Below, one piece after another: positions 37,067 to 46,065 of a stretch of DNA of 64,000 nt (positions are counted from its first letter, which is position 1; each line of letters starts with the position of its first letter). The notes below the pieces were generated by a model. The model made no database searches. It had not been told where the DNA came from and saw only the letters and a program-made list of their open reading frames with translations. This DNA is from Micromonospora wenchangensis (GTDB lineage Bacteria > Actinomycetota > Actinomycetes > Mycobacteriales > Micromonosporaceae): assembly GCF_002210435.1 (NCBI RefSeq), contig NZ_MZMV01000032.1:1-64000 (forward strand), in the 5' to 3' direction. Both the position numbers and the translations under genes were made by a program.

Positions 37067-38499
37067 CCGGGCACCGGCGGTCCGACGCCCGCGACGACGT
37101 GCTGGCCACGCTCGTCGCCGGTGCCGTCGAGGCCGCCGACACGCTGCTGGCCACCGGCACCGGACAGGTGCTGGTGCGGCAGGTGGCGGCCCGGCTGACC
37201 GCCAACGCCGTCGCGGCCCGCGGGCACCTGCCCGCCGGGCTGGACACCGCCGGCGACCCGGACGGCCCGTGCAGCCTGCTGGCCGCGCCGGGCGGGACAA
37301 ACCAGCCGGCACGGGCCGCCGCGGTGACGGCCGCGGCGATCACCGTCAGCCAGTGCGACGAGGGTCTGCGCGAATCCCGGGGGCACCCGGGGCTGCACGC
37401 GTACGCCGCCGCCCTGGCCGCCGCCGAGGTCGACGACCGCAACCTGCGGGTGTTCCTGCGGGCGCTGGCGGTCGGCTGGGAGGTGGGCGCCCGACTCGGG
37501 CTGCTGCTGGGCGCGCCCCGCCCCGGGGTGCACCCGCACGGTGGGTGGGGCGTCGGCGCGGCGGCGGCCGCCGCCGGGACCGTCGCCGGGCAGGACGCCG
37601 CCGGACTGGCCGCGACGGTGAACCTGGCGCTGACCGTGGCGCTGGCCGGGCCGGAGGCCGACACCCGGCGGGGGCACGCCGCCCACTACCTGCTGCCCGC
37701 CCTCGGCACCGCCAACGGGCTGACCGTCGCCCGGCTCGCCGACGCCGGGTTCCCGGCCACCGGCCCGGCGCTGCCCCACCTCGGCCGGACCGTCCACCAG
37801 GGCGACACCGACCGGCCGGTGGACGCCGCGCTGCTGCCCCGGCCGCTGCTGCCCGACGTCTACTTCAAGCCGGTCGGGGTGTGCGCGCACACCCTGACCG
37901 CCTGGACGGTGGCCCGCGCGATGGCCCGGGACCTGCCCGCCGACGAGGTGGCGGCGGTGACCGTGCACACCTACGCGGGGGCGGCCCTGCTCGCCGGGCG
38001 TCGTCCAGCCAACCGGCTGGCCCGCCAGTTCAGCATCCCGTGGGTGGTGGCCTGCGCGTTGCTCGGCACCGACCCGGGCGCCCCGGACGGGCCGGCGGAC
38101 GACCGGCGGGCCCGCGCTGCCCGGCTCGCCGAGCGGGTGACCGTACGCCACGACCCCGGGCTGGACCAGGGGTATCCGGCGGGCCGGCCGGCGGTGGTGG
38201 AGGTGACGACCCACGGCGGAGCCCGGCTGACCGGGCGGGCCCGGTTCCACCACGGCGACCGGGAGGACCCGATGACGGCCGACGACCTGGCCGCCGTCGA
38301 CGCCGCGCTGCTGCGTACCCCGGGGGTGCCGGCGGGGGCGGCCGGGCTGCTGCACGGGCTGGCCCGCGCGCCCGGGGCGACCCGACTGCGAGACCTCACC
38401 GCGCTGGTGCGCGGCGGGGCACCGAATCCGAACGGCGGTCCCCCGCCGGTTCCCGCTGGGCCCGGCCCATCAGGCAGGAAGGACACGACGACATGGTGA
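37063..38499 (+). CDS. MmgE/PrpD-family protein
   Basis: A 478-residue protein of the MmgE/PrpD superfamily, which includes 2-methylcitrate dehydratase, cis-aconitate decarboxylase and iminodisuccinate epimerase. Visible family features are the mostly helical first half (SQCDEGLRESRGHPGLHAY, then HPHGGWGVGAAAAAAG) and the VYFKPVGVCAHTLTAWTVA segment with conserved Lys and His. Likely chemistry is dehydration, decarboxylation or isomerisation of a multi-carboxylate. The product cannot be narrowed further. The GTG overlaps the dehydrogenase stop by 4 bases. Confidence 0.82.
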   Translation: MTGHRRSDARDDVLATLVAGAVEAADTLLATGTGQVLVRQVAARLTANAVAARGHLPAGLDTAGDPDGPCSLLAAPGGTNQPARAAAVTAAAITVSQCDEGLRESRGHPGLHAYAAALAAAEVDDRNLRVFLRALAVGWEVGARLGLLLGAPRPGVHPHGGWGVGAAAAAAGTVAGQDAAGLAATVNLALTVALAGPEADTRRGHAAHYLLPALGTANGLTVARLADAGFPATGPALPHLGRTVHQGDTDRPVDAALLPRPLLPDVYFKPVGVCAHTLTAWTVARAMARDLPADEVAAVTVHTYAGAALLAGRRPANRLARQFSIPWVVACALLGTDPGAPDGPADDRRARAARLAERVTVRHDPGLDQGYPAGRPAVVEVTTHGGARLTGRARFHHGDREDPMTADDLAAVDAALLRTPGVPAGAAGLLHGLARAPGATRLRDLTALVRGGAPNPNGGPPPVPAGPGPSGRKDTTTW

Positions 38500-39431
38500 T
38501 CAGAGTCGAACCCGGCACCGAGCGGGACTTCATCGGCTACGGCGGGGACCTGCCCCGCGTCGAGTGGCCCGGTGGCGCCCGGGTGGCGGTGAGCCTGTGC
38601 CTCAACTACGAGGAGGGCGCCGAACACAGCCTCCTCGACGGCGACAGCGTCAACGAGTGGGTCGGCGAGATCTCGTACACGCCGACCAGCGCCGAGCACC
38701 GGGACCTGTCCCAGGAGTCGGTCTACGAGTACGGCAGCCGGGCCGGGGCGTGGCGGCTGCTGCGGCTGTTCGACCGGACGCAGACCCCGGTGACCGTGTA
38801 CGGCTGCGCCGAGGCGCTGGCCCGTAACCGGCCGCTGACCAGGGCATTCGTCGACGCCGGGCACGAGATCTGCTCGCACGGCCTGCGCTGGCGGGAGCCG
38901 TCGGGGATGACCGAGGACGAGGAACGCGCCGAGATCCGGCAGGCGGTGGCGACGATCACCGAGCTGTGCGGGGAACGCCCGGTCGGCTGGTACTCCCGGT
39001 ACGCCCCGTCGGACCGGACCCGGCGGCTGCTGGTCGAGGAGGGCGGCTTCCGGTACGACTCCAACGCCTACAACGACGACCTGCCGTACTGGGTGCAGGT
39101 GGCGGGGCAGCGGCACCTCGTGGTGCCGTACACGCACACCTACAACGACGGCCGGTTCGCCTTCAGCCCCGGCTACGGCAACCCGACCGACTTCTTCGAG
39201 AACTGCCGGCGGGGCATCGAGTACCTGTGGGAGGAGGGCGAGACCTCCCCCAAGATGATCTCGATCGGGCTGCACGCCCGGCTGATCGGCCAGGCCGGGC
39301 GGGCCTCCGCGCTGCGTGACCTCATCGCCTGGGCGCAGGACCTGCCAGGCGTCTGGTTCGCCCGGCGGCGCGACATCGCCGACTGGTGGCACCACAACTA
39401 CTCCGACCTGCCGGCCCACGGAGGACAGTGA
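38493..39431 (+). CDS. PuuE-like polysaccharide-deacetylase-fold hydrolase
   Basis: A 312-residue protein of the NodB-like fold. It closely resembles the cofactor-independent allantoinase (PuuE) branch: GYGGDLPRVEWPGGARVAVS, LCLNYEEGAEHSLLDGD, then HEICSHGLRW and RYAPSDRT. PuuE enzymes open cyclic amide rings instead of deacetylating sugars. No uric-acid genes are nearby, so the substrate may be a different cyclic amide or imide. The ATG at 38493 overlaps the previous gene by 7 bases, with AGGAAGGAC as ribosome site. An ABC importer follows 2 bases later. Confidence 0.85.
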   Translation: MVIRVEPGTERDFIGYGGDLPRVEWPGGARVAVSLCLNYEEGAEHSLLDGDSVNEWVGEISYTPTSAEHRDLSQESVYEYGSRAGAWRLLRLFDRTQTPVTVYGCAEALARNRPLTRAFVDAGHEICSHGLRWREPSGMTEDEERAEIRQAVATITELCGERPVGWYSRYAPSDRTRRLLVEEGGFRYDSNAYNDDLPYWVQVAGQRHLVVPYTHTYNDGRFAFSPGYGNPTDFFENCRRGIEYLWEEGETSPKMISIGLHARLIGQAGRASALRDLIAWAQDLPGVWFARRRDIADWWHHNYSDLPAHGGQ

Positions 39432-39433
39432 CC

Positions 39434-40225
39434 ATGCGCATCGAGATCGACAACGTGGCCAAGGGGTATCCCCGGGCCGACGGGAGCCGGCTGTCGGTGG
39501 TCGGCAGCCTCAGCACCACGATCGAGGCGCAGGAGTTCATCTGCGTGATCGGTCCGAGCGGATGCGGCAAGTCGACGCTGCTCGGCCTGCTCGGCGGGCT
39601 GCGCCGGCCGGACGACGGGGAGATCCGGTTCGTCGGGGAGCGCACCGCCGCCGGCCCGCTCACCTCGATCGTCTGGCAGGACTACGCGCTGATCCCGTGG
39701 CGCTCCATCGCCGACAACGTGGCGTTCGGCCTGGAACTGCGCGGGGTGCCCGCCGCCCGGCGGCGGGAGGTGGCCCGGGAGCACCTGACGATGATGGGCA
39801 TCGAGGCGTTCGCCGACAACAAGCCGCACGAGCTGTCCGGCGGGATGCGCCAGCGGGCCGGGATCGCCCGCGCGCTGGCCAGCGACCCCGAGGTCCTGCT
39901 GATGGACGAGCCGTTCGCGGCGGTGGACGCCCAGACCCGCACCCTGTTGCAGGACGAGCTGCTCCAGGTCTGGTCGAGGCACCGCAAGACGGTCCTGTTC
40001 ATCACGCACAGCATCGAGGAGGCGCTGCTGCTGGCGGACCGGATCATCGTGCTCGGCCCCCGGCCGACCCGGGTGGTCGAGGAGATCCGGGTGCCGTTCC
40101 CCCGGCCGCGTACCCGCGACGTCGAGTTGGACCCGCGGTTCACCGAGTTGAAGCGCCACCTGTGGGCGCAGTTGCGGGACGCCACCCTGGCGGCCGAGTG
40201 GGCGGAAGCGAAGGGGGACCGATGA
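39434..40225 (+). CDS. ABC transporter ATP-binding protein (nitrate/sulfonate/taurine type)
   Basis: A 263-residue ATPase. The Walker A is GPSGCGKSTLLG (about 40-51), the signature is LSGGMRQRAGIARAL, the Walker B is VLLMDEPFAAVD and the switch His is in LFITHSIEEALLLADRI. The SsuB/TauB-like length and the phrase QDYALIPWRSIADNVAFGLE place it with importers of small organic acids or nitrogen compounds. The ATG at 39434 is chosen because GGAGG at 39420-39424 has usable spacing, while the GTG at 39428 would be too close. Confidence 0.92.
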   Translation: MRIEIDNVAKGYPRADGSRLSVVGSLSTTIEAQEFICVIGPSGCGKSTLLGLLGGLRRPDDGEIRFVGERTAAGPLTSIVWQDYALIPWRSIADNVAFGLELRGVPAARRREVAREHLTMMGIEAFADNKPHELSGGMRQRAGIARALASDPEVLLMDEPFAAVDAQTRTLLQDELLQVWSRHRKTVLFITHSIEEALLLADRIIVLGPRPTRVVEEIRVPFPRPRTRDVELDPRFTELKRHLWAQLRDATLAAEWAEAKGDR

Positions 40226-41082
40226 GCGAGCAGAGCGCGCCGACCCGGGAGCGGGCGACCGACGAACCCGTGGTCCGCTACGCGGTGGACCCCCGCGCGG
40301 AACGCCCACCGGGTCGCGGGTTCAAGCTGCTCAGCAGCGGGCTGGGCAGCATGGTGCCGGTGGTCGTGGTGCTGGCGCTGTGGCAGGTCGGCAGCATGGC
40401 CGGGCTGATCGACAAGACCTTCTTCCCGGCCCCGTCGGAGTGCGTGCAGGCCCTCGTCGACCTGTTCTCCTCCGGGGAGCTGCTGCCGAACATCGGGATC
40501 ACCGCCCAGCGCATCCTGCTCGGTTTCCTGCTCGGGGTGATCCCGGCGACGCTGCTGGGCATCGCGATGGGACGGTCGCGGTGGGTGCGGGTGCTGATCG
40601 ACCCGCTGATCGCCATCACGTACCCGATCCCGGTGGTGGCGATCCTGCCGCTGCTGCTGGTCATCTTCGGCACCGGCGGGCGGCCGATCGTGGTGCTCGC
40701 CGGCATCATCTCGTTCTTCCCGGCGGTGGTGAACGCGATGTCCGGGGTGCTCCAGGTCGACGAGCGGCTGATCCTGATGGCCCGCAACCTGGGTGCCGGC
40801 CGGCAGCAGATCCTGTGGAAGATCGTCCTGCCGGGCGCGTTGCCGTCCATCTTCGCCGGCATCCGGCTCGCCGCGGGGCTCGCCCTGCTGGGCACGATCG
40901 CCGGTGAGTTCCTCGCCGCCAGTGACGGCGTCGGGTCGATGACCTGGCGGTACTGGCAGATCTATCAGATCGACAACATGTACGCCACGCTCGCGGTGAT
41001 CGCGGCGATGGGCTTTTTCCTCACCACGGTGACGCTGCGCGTGCAGCGGCGCTTCTTCAGCTGGACGGAGGGCCAATCATGA
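40222..41082 (+). CDS. ABC transporter permease (SsuC/TauC type)
   Basis: A 286-residue integral membrane permease with about six helices, starting at about 42-62 (SMVPVVVVLALWQVGSMAGL). The cytoplasmic EAA-type loop is NLGAGRQQILWKIVLPGALPSIFAGIR, where the ATPase docks. Its cytoplasmic N-terminus (about 40 residues, charged) is longer than usual. The ATG overlaps the ATPase stop (ATGA) and its own stop overlaps the binding-protein gene (ATGA). It completes the importer with the genes on either side. Confidence 0.92.
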   Translation: MSEQSAPTRERATDEPVVRYAVDPRAERPPGRGFKLLSSGLGSMVPVVVVLALWQVGSMAGLIDKTFFPAPSECVQALVDLFSSGELLPNIGITAQRILLGFLLGVIPATLLGIAMGRSRWVRVLIDPLIAITYPIPVVAILPLLLVIFGTGGRPIVVLAGIISFFPAVVNAMSGVLQVDERLILMARNLGAGRQQILWKIVLPGALPSIFAGIRLAAGLALLGTIAGEFLAASDGVGSMTWRYWQIYQIDNMYATLAVIAAMGFFLTTVTLRVQRRFFSWTEGQS

Positions 41083-42176
41083 CAATCAAGCGGATCACGA
41101 CGATCAAGCACAGGGGTGTCATCGCCGCGCTGTTGGGGGCGAGCCTGCTGCTCGGCACCGCGGCCTGCGGTGACGACGCGGAGTCGACGGGCTCCGGCGG
41201 CACCGACAAGGTGACTGTCAACTCGCTGGAGATCCTCTCGCTGGCCCCGATGATGGTGGCCGACGCGAAGGGCTTCTTCGGCAAGCACCAGGTCGAGGTG
41301 GAGTTCAGCAACGCCGACATCTACTCCCGGCTCGCGGTGCAGGGTCAGGGCAAGCTGGACGTGAACATCCCGGGCACCGGTGGCGCGTTGTTCAACGCGG
41401 TCAACCAGGGGCTGCGGGTGCGGGCGGTGGCCGACCGGCAGCAGTACCGGTGCGCGTCGGACAACCTCCTGCTGGCCCGGACCCAGGCCTTCGACGGCGG
41501 CCTGAAGAGCGTGGCCGACCTGAAGGGCAAGAAGGTCGCCATCCTGGCCAAGGGTTCGACCACCGAGTACTGGCTGGACCGGGCGCTGGGTGAGGTCGGG
41601 CTCAAGCAGTCCGACCTGGGGCAGATCGTCACGCTGAGCTACCCGGACACCGCCAACGCGCTCAAGAGCGGTGCGGTGGACGCCGGCTTCCTGGTGCAGC
41701 CGCTGGCGTACCAGCTCATCACCGACGGGCAGGCCAAGCGGGTGCTGGCGATGAACGAGGTCGCGCCCAACCAGGAGCAGGGCCTGATCACCATGTCGCA
41801 GGACTTCATCAGCAAGCGGCCCGAGGTCGCGGCCCGGTGGATGGCCGGCTGGCTGGAGGGTGTGCGCTACTACCAGGACCCGGCCAACAAGGACGACGTC
41901 ATCAAGATCGTGGCCGAGCGGACCAAGGTGCCGGCGGAGACGATCACCAAGCTGTACGGCACCGACCAGTGGCCGTACATGGACCCGAACGGTCGGGTGG
42001 ACACCGCCACGGTGGTCGCCGAGGACGGCAAGTGGCTGCTCGACAACAAGATCATCGAGAAGCTGCCGGAGGTCGGTGAGTGGCACGACGGTTCCGTCGT
42101 CGACGCCGCCCTGAAGATCGTCGGCGAGGTGCCGGTCAACCGCGACTGCGGCAGCGTCCAGAAGCTGGAGTCCTGA
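41079..42176 (+). CDS. Substrate-binding lipoprotein of the importer (NMT1/THI5-like)
   Basis: A 365-residue lipoprotein. A lipobox LGTAAC places the lipidated Cys at residue 30, after a basic, hydrophobic signal peptide. The mature protein has the periplasmic-binding type 2 fold of the nitrate/sulfonate/HMP-precursor family: LAPMMVADAKGFFGKHQVEVEF near the start, then LDVNIPGTGGALFNAVNQGL, VADLKGKKVAILAKGSTTEYWLD and LKSGAVDAGFLVQPLAYQL. The substrate is not evident; family ligands are small, often nitrogen- or sulfur-bearing organics. It is coupled to both neighbours by overlaps. Confidence 0.9.
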   Translation: MTIKRITTIKHRGVIAALLGASLLLGTAACGDDAESTGSGGTDKVTVNSLEILSLAPMMVADAKGFFGKHQVEVEFSNADIYSRLAVQGQGKLDVNIPGTGGALFNAVNQGLRVRAVADRQQYRCASDNLLLARTQAFDGGLKSVADLKGKKVAILAKGSTTEYWLDRALGEVGLKQSDLGQIVTLSYPDTANALKSGAVDAGFLVQPLAYQLITDGQAKRVLAMNEVAPNQEQGLITMSQDFISKRPEVAARWMAGWLEGVRYYQDPANKDDVIKIVAERTKVPAETITKLYGTDQWPYMDPNGRVDTATVVAEDGKWLLDNKIIEKLPEVGEWHDGSVVDAALKIVGEVPVNRDCGSVQKLES

Positions 42177-42958
42177 TGTTTCCCCGTCCGAGCCGGCTGG
42201 CCGAGGTGCTGCGCGACGGTGGCGTCGCCCTCGGCAGCCTGACCCTGCTCCAGGAACCGGCGATCGGCGAGATCCTCGGCGTCCTCGGCTACGACTTCCT
42301 GGTCGTCGACACCGAGCACGCCGCGGCCGACGAGCAGAGCGTGCTGGCGATGGTCCGGGCGGCCGGCTCGGCGGGGACCACCCCGCTGGTCCGGCTGCGC
42401 CGGATCGAGGAGAAGGACCTGCTCTGGTCCCTGGACAGCGGTGCCGGCGGGGTGGTGCTGCCGCTGGTGGAGACCGGCGAGCAGGCCGTCGAGGCGGCCC
42501 GGCTGACCCACTACCCGCCGGTCGGTGACCGGACGCTGTGCTCGGCGGCGCGGGCCGCCGGGCACGGCACCGCCCGGGGCGACTTCGACCGCTACCTGAC
42601 CTGGGCCGGGCGGAACACCACCGTGGTCGCCCTGGTCGAGACCCCCACCGGGCTGGCCAACCTGGACGACATCCTCGCCGCCGACCTCGACGTGCTGATG
42701 CTCGGCCGGGCCGACCTGTCGGTCAAGCTGGGCCTGGGCTACCAGCCCACCCATCCGGAGGTGGAGAAGCACGCGGTCGACTTCGTCGAGCGGGTGGTCG
42801 CCGCCGGCCGGGTCGCCGGCATGCTTGCCTACTCCGCCGAGGAGGCCCGCCGCTGGATCGACCGGGGCGTCCGCTTCGTCGTCTACTCCCAGCCGGAGAT
42901 GCTGCTCTCCGACGCCTACCGGCGGGCCCGCGACGAGATCCTCGGCGGTACGTCGTGA
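42176..42958 (+). CDS. HpcH/HpaI-type class II aldolase
   Basis: A 260-residue TIM-barrel enzyme of the HpcH/HpaI aldolase family. It cleaves 2-oxo-4-hydroxy acids to pyruvate (or oxaloacetate) plus an aldehyde, using a divalent metal. Features seen are GYDFLVVDTEHAAADEQ, the metal-site Glu in GGVVLPLVETGEQA and the Asp in MLGRADLSVKLGL. Length is normal. In this operon it is a natural last carbon-carbon cleavage step. Its ATG shares one base with the binding-protein stop (TGATG), and its end overlaps the SDR gene. Confidence 0.9.
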   Translation: MFPRPSRLAEVLRDGGVALGSLTLLQEPAIGEILGVLGYDFLVVDTEHAAADEQSVLAMVRAAGSAGTTPLVRLRRIEEKDLLWSLDSGAGGVVLPLVETGEQAVEAARLTHYPPVGDRTLCSAARAAGHGTARGDFDRYLTWAGRNTTVVALVETPTGLANLDDILAADLDVLMLGRADLSVKLGLGYQPTHPEVEKHAVDFVERVVAAGRVAGMLAYSAEEARRWIDRGVRFVVYSQPEMLLSDAYRRARDEILGGTS

Positions 42959-43617
42959 GCCTGCTGGTGACCGGCGGGGCCAGCGGCATCGGCGCGGCGG
43001 TGGTCGCCACCGCCCGCGCCCGGGGCGAGACGGTGCACGTGCTGGACGTCTCCACCGGCGTGGACGCCGCCGACCCGGTCGCGGTGGGCGAGTTCGTCGA
43101 CGCGATCGGCACCCCGCGCCGGGTCGCCCACCTGGCCGGGGTGGTCAGCGCCGGTGGCATCGAACAGACCAGCCTCACCGAGTGGGAACGCACCCTGCGC
43201 AACAACCTCACCGCCGCGTTCGTCGTCTCCCAGGCCGTGGTGCCCCGGATGGCGGCGGCCGGCGGCGGGTCGCTGGTGCTGATGAGCAGCCTCAACGCCC
43301 GCGACGGCGGCACCCGGCTGTCGGGCACGGCGTACGCGGCGGCGAAGGCGGGGGTGCTGGGCCTGATGCGGCACCTGGCCGTCGACTTCGGACCGCGGGC
43401 GGTACGGGTCAACGCCGTCGCGCCCGGCCCGGTGGCGACCCCGATGCACGACCGGCTCACCGCCGAACAGAAGGCGGCGCTGCGGTCCCGGATGCCACTG
43501 GGCCGGGTCTCCTCGGCGCAGGAGATCGCCGACATCGTGCTGTTCCTGCTCTCCGATTCCTGCGCCACGGTCACCGGCATGACCTTCGATGTGAACGGGG
43601 GCAGTCATCTCAGCTAG
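42955..43617 (+). CDS. Short-chain dehydrogenase/reductase
   Basis: A 220-residue classical SDR, rather short. The cofactor motif is TGGASGIGAAVV at about 6-17, and the catalytic Ser-Tyr-Lys lie in MSSLNARDG and YAAAKAGVLGL. The substrate-loop phrase VNAVAPGPVATPM and the C-terminal FDVNGGSHLS are standard. The second strand lacks a clear NADP-binding Arg and has VLDVSTG, suggesting NAD. It probably oxidises or reduces a pathway alcohol or ketone. The GTG overlaps the aldolase stop by 4 bases. The LacI gene begins 39 bases later. Confidence 0.9.
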   Translation: MSLLVTGGASGIGAAVVATARARGETVHVLDVSTGVDAADPVAVGEFVDAIGTPRRVAHLAGVVSAGGIEQTSLTEWERTLRNNLTAAFVVSQAVVPRMAAAGGGSLVLMSSLNARDGGTRLSGTAYAAAKAGVLGLMRHLAVDFGPRAVRVNAVAPGPVATPMHDRLTAEQKAALRSRMPLGRVSSAQEIADIVLFLLSDSCATVTGMTFDVNGGSHLS

Positions 43618-43656
43618 GTTGCCGGGTACGGGTACCGGTCCGGCACGGGAGGCACA

Positions 43657-44727
43657 GTGAACAAGCGGGTGACCCTGCGCGACGTCGCCAGCCACACCGG
43701 TGTGCACGTCTCCACGGTGTCCCGGGTGCTGCGCGGCGACGACGTGCGGGTCGCCCCGGCGACCGCGGCCCGGATCGTGGCCGCCGCCCGGGAGCTGGGT
43801 TTCCACCGGGACCGTTGGGCGGCCAGCCTGCGCAGCGGCAAGACCGGGGTGATCGGCGTGCTGGTCCCCCGGATCACCGACATCGTGCTGGCCACCGTCT
43901 TCGAGGGCATCGACGCCGCCGCTGCCGCCGCCGGCTACCAGGCGGTGGTCAGCAGCAGCTGGGACGACGACGAGGCGCGGGCGCTGCGCATCCAGCGGTT
44001 GATCGGGGAACGGGTGGACGGGCTGATCATCGGTGACGCCCGCCGCAACGATCCGATGCTGGCCCGGCTGGCCGCCGACGGGGTTCCGTTCGTGCTGGTC
44101 AGTCGGGCCTCGCGGGGTTTCCCGTCGGTGACCGGCCGGGACCGCCTCGGTGGTCGGCTCGCCGCCGAGCACCTGATCGACGTGGGCTGCCGGCGGCTGG
44201 CGGTGATCGCCGGTCCCGGGCACGCCAGCACCGCCGCCGACCGGGTCGCGGGCTTCCTCGCCGCGGCGAAGGCCCGGGGCGTGCCGGTCGACCCGCGGTG
44301 GGTCGCGCCGTCCACCTTCGACGTCGCCGGCGGGGCCTCGGCGATGGCCGGCCTGCTGGACACCGGTCGGCCCGACGGGGTCTTCGCGGTCAACGACTTC
44401 GCCGCGATCGGGGCGATGGGCACCCTGCGCGACCACGGCCTGCGGGTCGGTCGGGAGGTGGCGGTGGTCGGGTACAACGACATCGACGTGGACGCCCAAC
44501 TCCTGGTGCCGCTCACCTCCATCCGTACCCCCCTGCGGGACATGGGCTCGCAGGCCCTGCACGCCCTGCTCACCCTGCTCGGCTCGGGCAGCACCACGTC
44601 GGTGCGGCTGGAACCGGAACTGGTCGTCCGGGCGACCACCGCCGACTTCTCCCCCGGGGCCACGGAGGCGGTGGCGCGTACCGTCGCGCTGCCGGAGGTG
44701 TCCCGGGTGGTCACGCCGGTGAACTGA
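43657..44727 (+). CDS. LacI-family transcriptional regulator of the catabolic operon
   Basis: A 356-residue repressor. The N-terminal HTH-hinge VTLRDVASHTGVHVSTVSRVL (5-25), with a hinge near ELGFHRDRWAASLRSGKTG, is typical. The periplasmic-binding-like core includes IGVLVPRITDIVLATVFEGI, a ligand-loop phrase DGVFAVNDFAAIGAMG and VAVVGYNDIDVDAQLLVPLTSIR. The GTG at 43657 follows GGGAGG. It is the last gene in the same direction as the nine-gene operon, so it most likely represses that operon through the GTTTGYGCAA sites upstream of the asparaginase gene, with a pathway compound as inducer. Confidence 0.9.
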   Translation: MNKRVTLRDVASHTGVHVSTVSRVLRGDDVRVAPATAARIVAAARELGFHRDRWAASLRSGKTGVIGVLVPRITDIVLATVFEGIDAAAAAAGYQAVVSSSWDDDEARALRIQRLIGERVDGLIIGDARRNDPMLARLAADGVPFVLVSRASRGFPSVTGRDRLGGRLAAEHLIDVGCRRLAVIAGPGHASTAADRVAGFLAAAKARGVPVDPRWVAPSTFDVAGGASAMAGLLDTGRPDGVFAVNDFAAIGAMGTLRDHGLRVGREVAVVGYNDIDVDAQLLVPLTSIRTPLRDMGSQALHALLTLLGSGSTTSVRLEPELVVRATTADFSPGATEAVARTVALPEVSRVVTPVN

Positions 44728-44762
44728 CGCCGGACCGTCCCGCCGGCGTCAGCCCGCGCCCG

Positions 44763-44810
44763 GCGGGCCCCGCGCCGCCCGGTGCCGGTGGCCGTCCGTG
44801 CGGGGCCCGC
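44763..44810. terminator. Bidirectional hairpin after the LacI gene
   Basis: The arms GCGGGCCCCGC (44763-44773) and GCGGGGCCCGC (44800-44810) are exact reverse complements with a 26-base loop that itself can fold. The site lies between the convergent LacI gene (ends 44727) and the GT2-GtrA gene (ends 44839). Confidence 0.6.
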
Positions 44811-44838
44811 GGGCGACGACGCGCCACCGCCCGGCCGG

Positions 44839-46065
44839 TCAGCCCCGCCGGTGGTGCATCGCCAGGCGCAGCAGCAGGAACCGCAGCGCCGTCGCGGCCA
44901 GGTTCGCGACCACCAGCACGACCAGTTCGACCGGCCGGGACGGGGTGCCGACCGCGTGCAGGGCGGCGAGCGCGCCGCTGGTCAACGCCAGTCCGAGGGC
45001 GAAGGCGAGCAACCCCTGCAGGTGGTGCCGGCCGGCGGCCCGCCGCCCGGTGATGCCGAAGGTGAGCCGACGGTTCGCCGCGGTGTTGCCCACCGCCGTC
45101 ACCAGCAGCGCCAGCAGGTTCGCCGGTTGCGCGCCGAGCATCCCCCGGGTCGCCACGAACAGCACCAGGTACGCCACCGTGCTGACCACGCCGACCAGGG
45201 CGAACCGGGCCAACTGTGCGGGCAGCCCGGCCGGCACCCGCGCCGGTGCGGGGGCCAGCGGCGCCCGGCCCCACTGCGCGCGCAGCGCGGCCAGCGGCAA
45301 CGCCCCGGTGACCAGGGCCCGCCCCAGCCGGCCGATGCCGCGCAGGTCCGCCAGCGCGGTGGCCACGATGTCGACCCGGCTGTCCGGGTCGTCGACCCAG
45401 TCCACCGGCACCTCGTGGATGCGCAGCCCGGCGCGCTGGGCGAGCACCAGCAGTTCGGTGTCGAAGAACCAGCCGGTGTCCTGCACCAGCGGCAGCAGCT
45501 CCCGGGCCACGTCGGCGCGGATCGCCTTGAAGCCGCACTGCGCGTCGGAGAACCGGGCGGCGAGGGCGCCCCGTAGCAGCAGGTTGTAGGCCCGGGAGAT
45601 CACCTCGCGCTTGGCGCCCCGCACCACCCGGGAGGTCCGGGCCAGCCGGGTGCCGATGGCGAGGTCCGAGTGGCCGGAGATGAGCGGGGCGACCAGGGGC
45701 AGCAACGCGGCCAGGTCGGTCGACAGGTCCACGTCCATGTACGCCAGCACCGGGGCGTCCGAGGCCGACCAGGCGGCCCGCAGCGCCCGGCCGCGTCCCT
45801 TGGCGCTCAGGTGCCGTACCTCGACGTGCGGGAGTTCGGCGGCGAGCGCCTCGGCCACGGCGAGGGTGCCGTCGACGCTGGCGTTGTCCGCCACGGTGAT
45901 CCGGAACGGGTACGGGAAGTGCGCGCTGAGGTGCTGGTGCAGCCGACGTACGCAGGGACCGAGGTCGGCCTCCTCGTTGTAGACCGGCACCACCACGTCG
46001 AGTACGGCGGTCGGGGTGCCGGTCCGGGTCTGCACGGCGGGCCGGGGACTGCCGGTCGTGGTCAT
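44839..46065 (-). CDS. GT2-GtrA fusion: polyprenyl-phosphate glycosyltransferase with flippase-like domain
   Basis: A 408-residue two-part protein. Residues 1-255 form a DPM1-like GT2 domain (VVVPVYNEEADLGPC, ITVADNASVDGTL, YMDVDLSTDL), which loads a sugar on polyprenyl phosphate. Residues 280-408 form a GtrA domain with four membrane helices (FALVGVVSTVAYLVLFVATRG), a proposed lipid-sugar flippase. This fusion is common in actinobacteria. The ATG overlaps the GT39 stop (ATGA), so it probably makes the lipid-linked sugar that the GT39 enzyme uses outside. Confidence 0.9.
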   Translation of the reverse strand: MTTTGSPRPAVQTRTGTPTAVLDVVVPVYNEEADLGPCVRRLHQHLSAHFPYPFRITVADNASVDGTLAVAEALAAELPHVEVRHLSAKGRGRALRAAWSASDAPVLAYMDVDLSTDLAALLPLVAPLISGHSDLAIGTRLARTSRVVRGAKREVISRAYNLLLRGALAARFSDAQCGFKAIRADVARELLPLVQDTGWFFDTELLVLAQRAGLRIHEVPVDWVDDPDSRVDIVATALADLRGIGRLGRALVTGALPLAALRAQWGRAPLAPAPARVPAGLPAQLARFALVGVVSTVAYLVLFVATRGMLGAQPANLLALLVTAVGNTAANRRLTFGITGRRAAGRHHLQGLLAFALGLALTSGALAALHAVGTPSRPVELVVLVVANLAATALRFLLLRLAMHHRRG

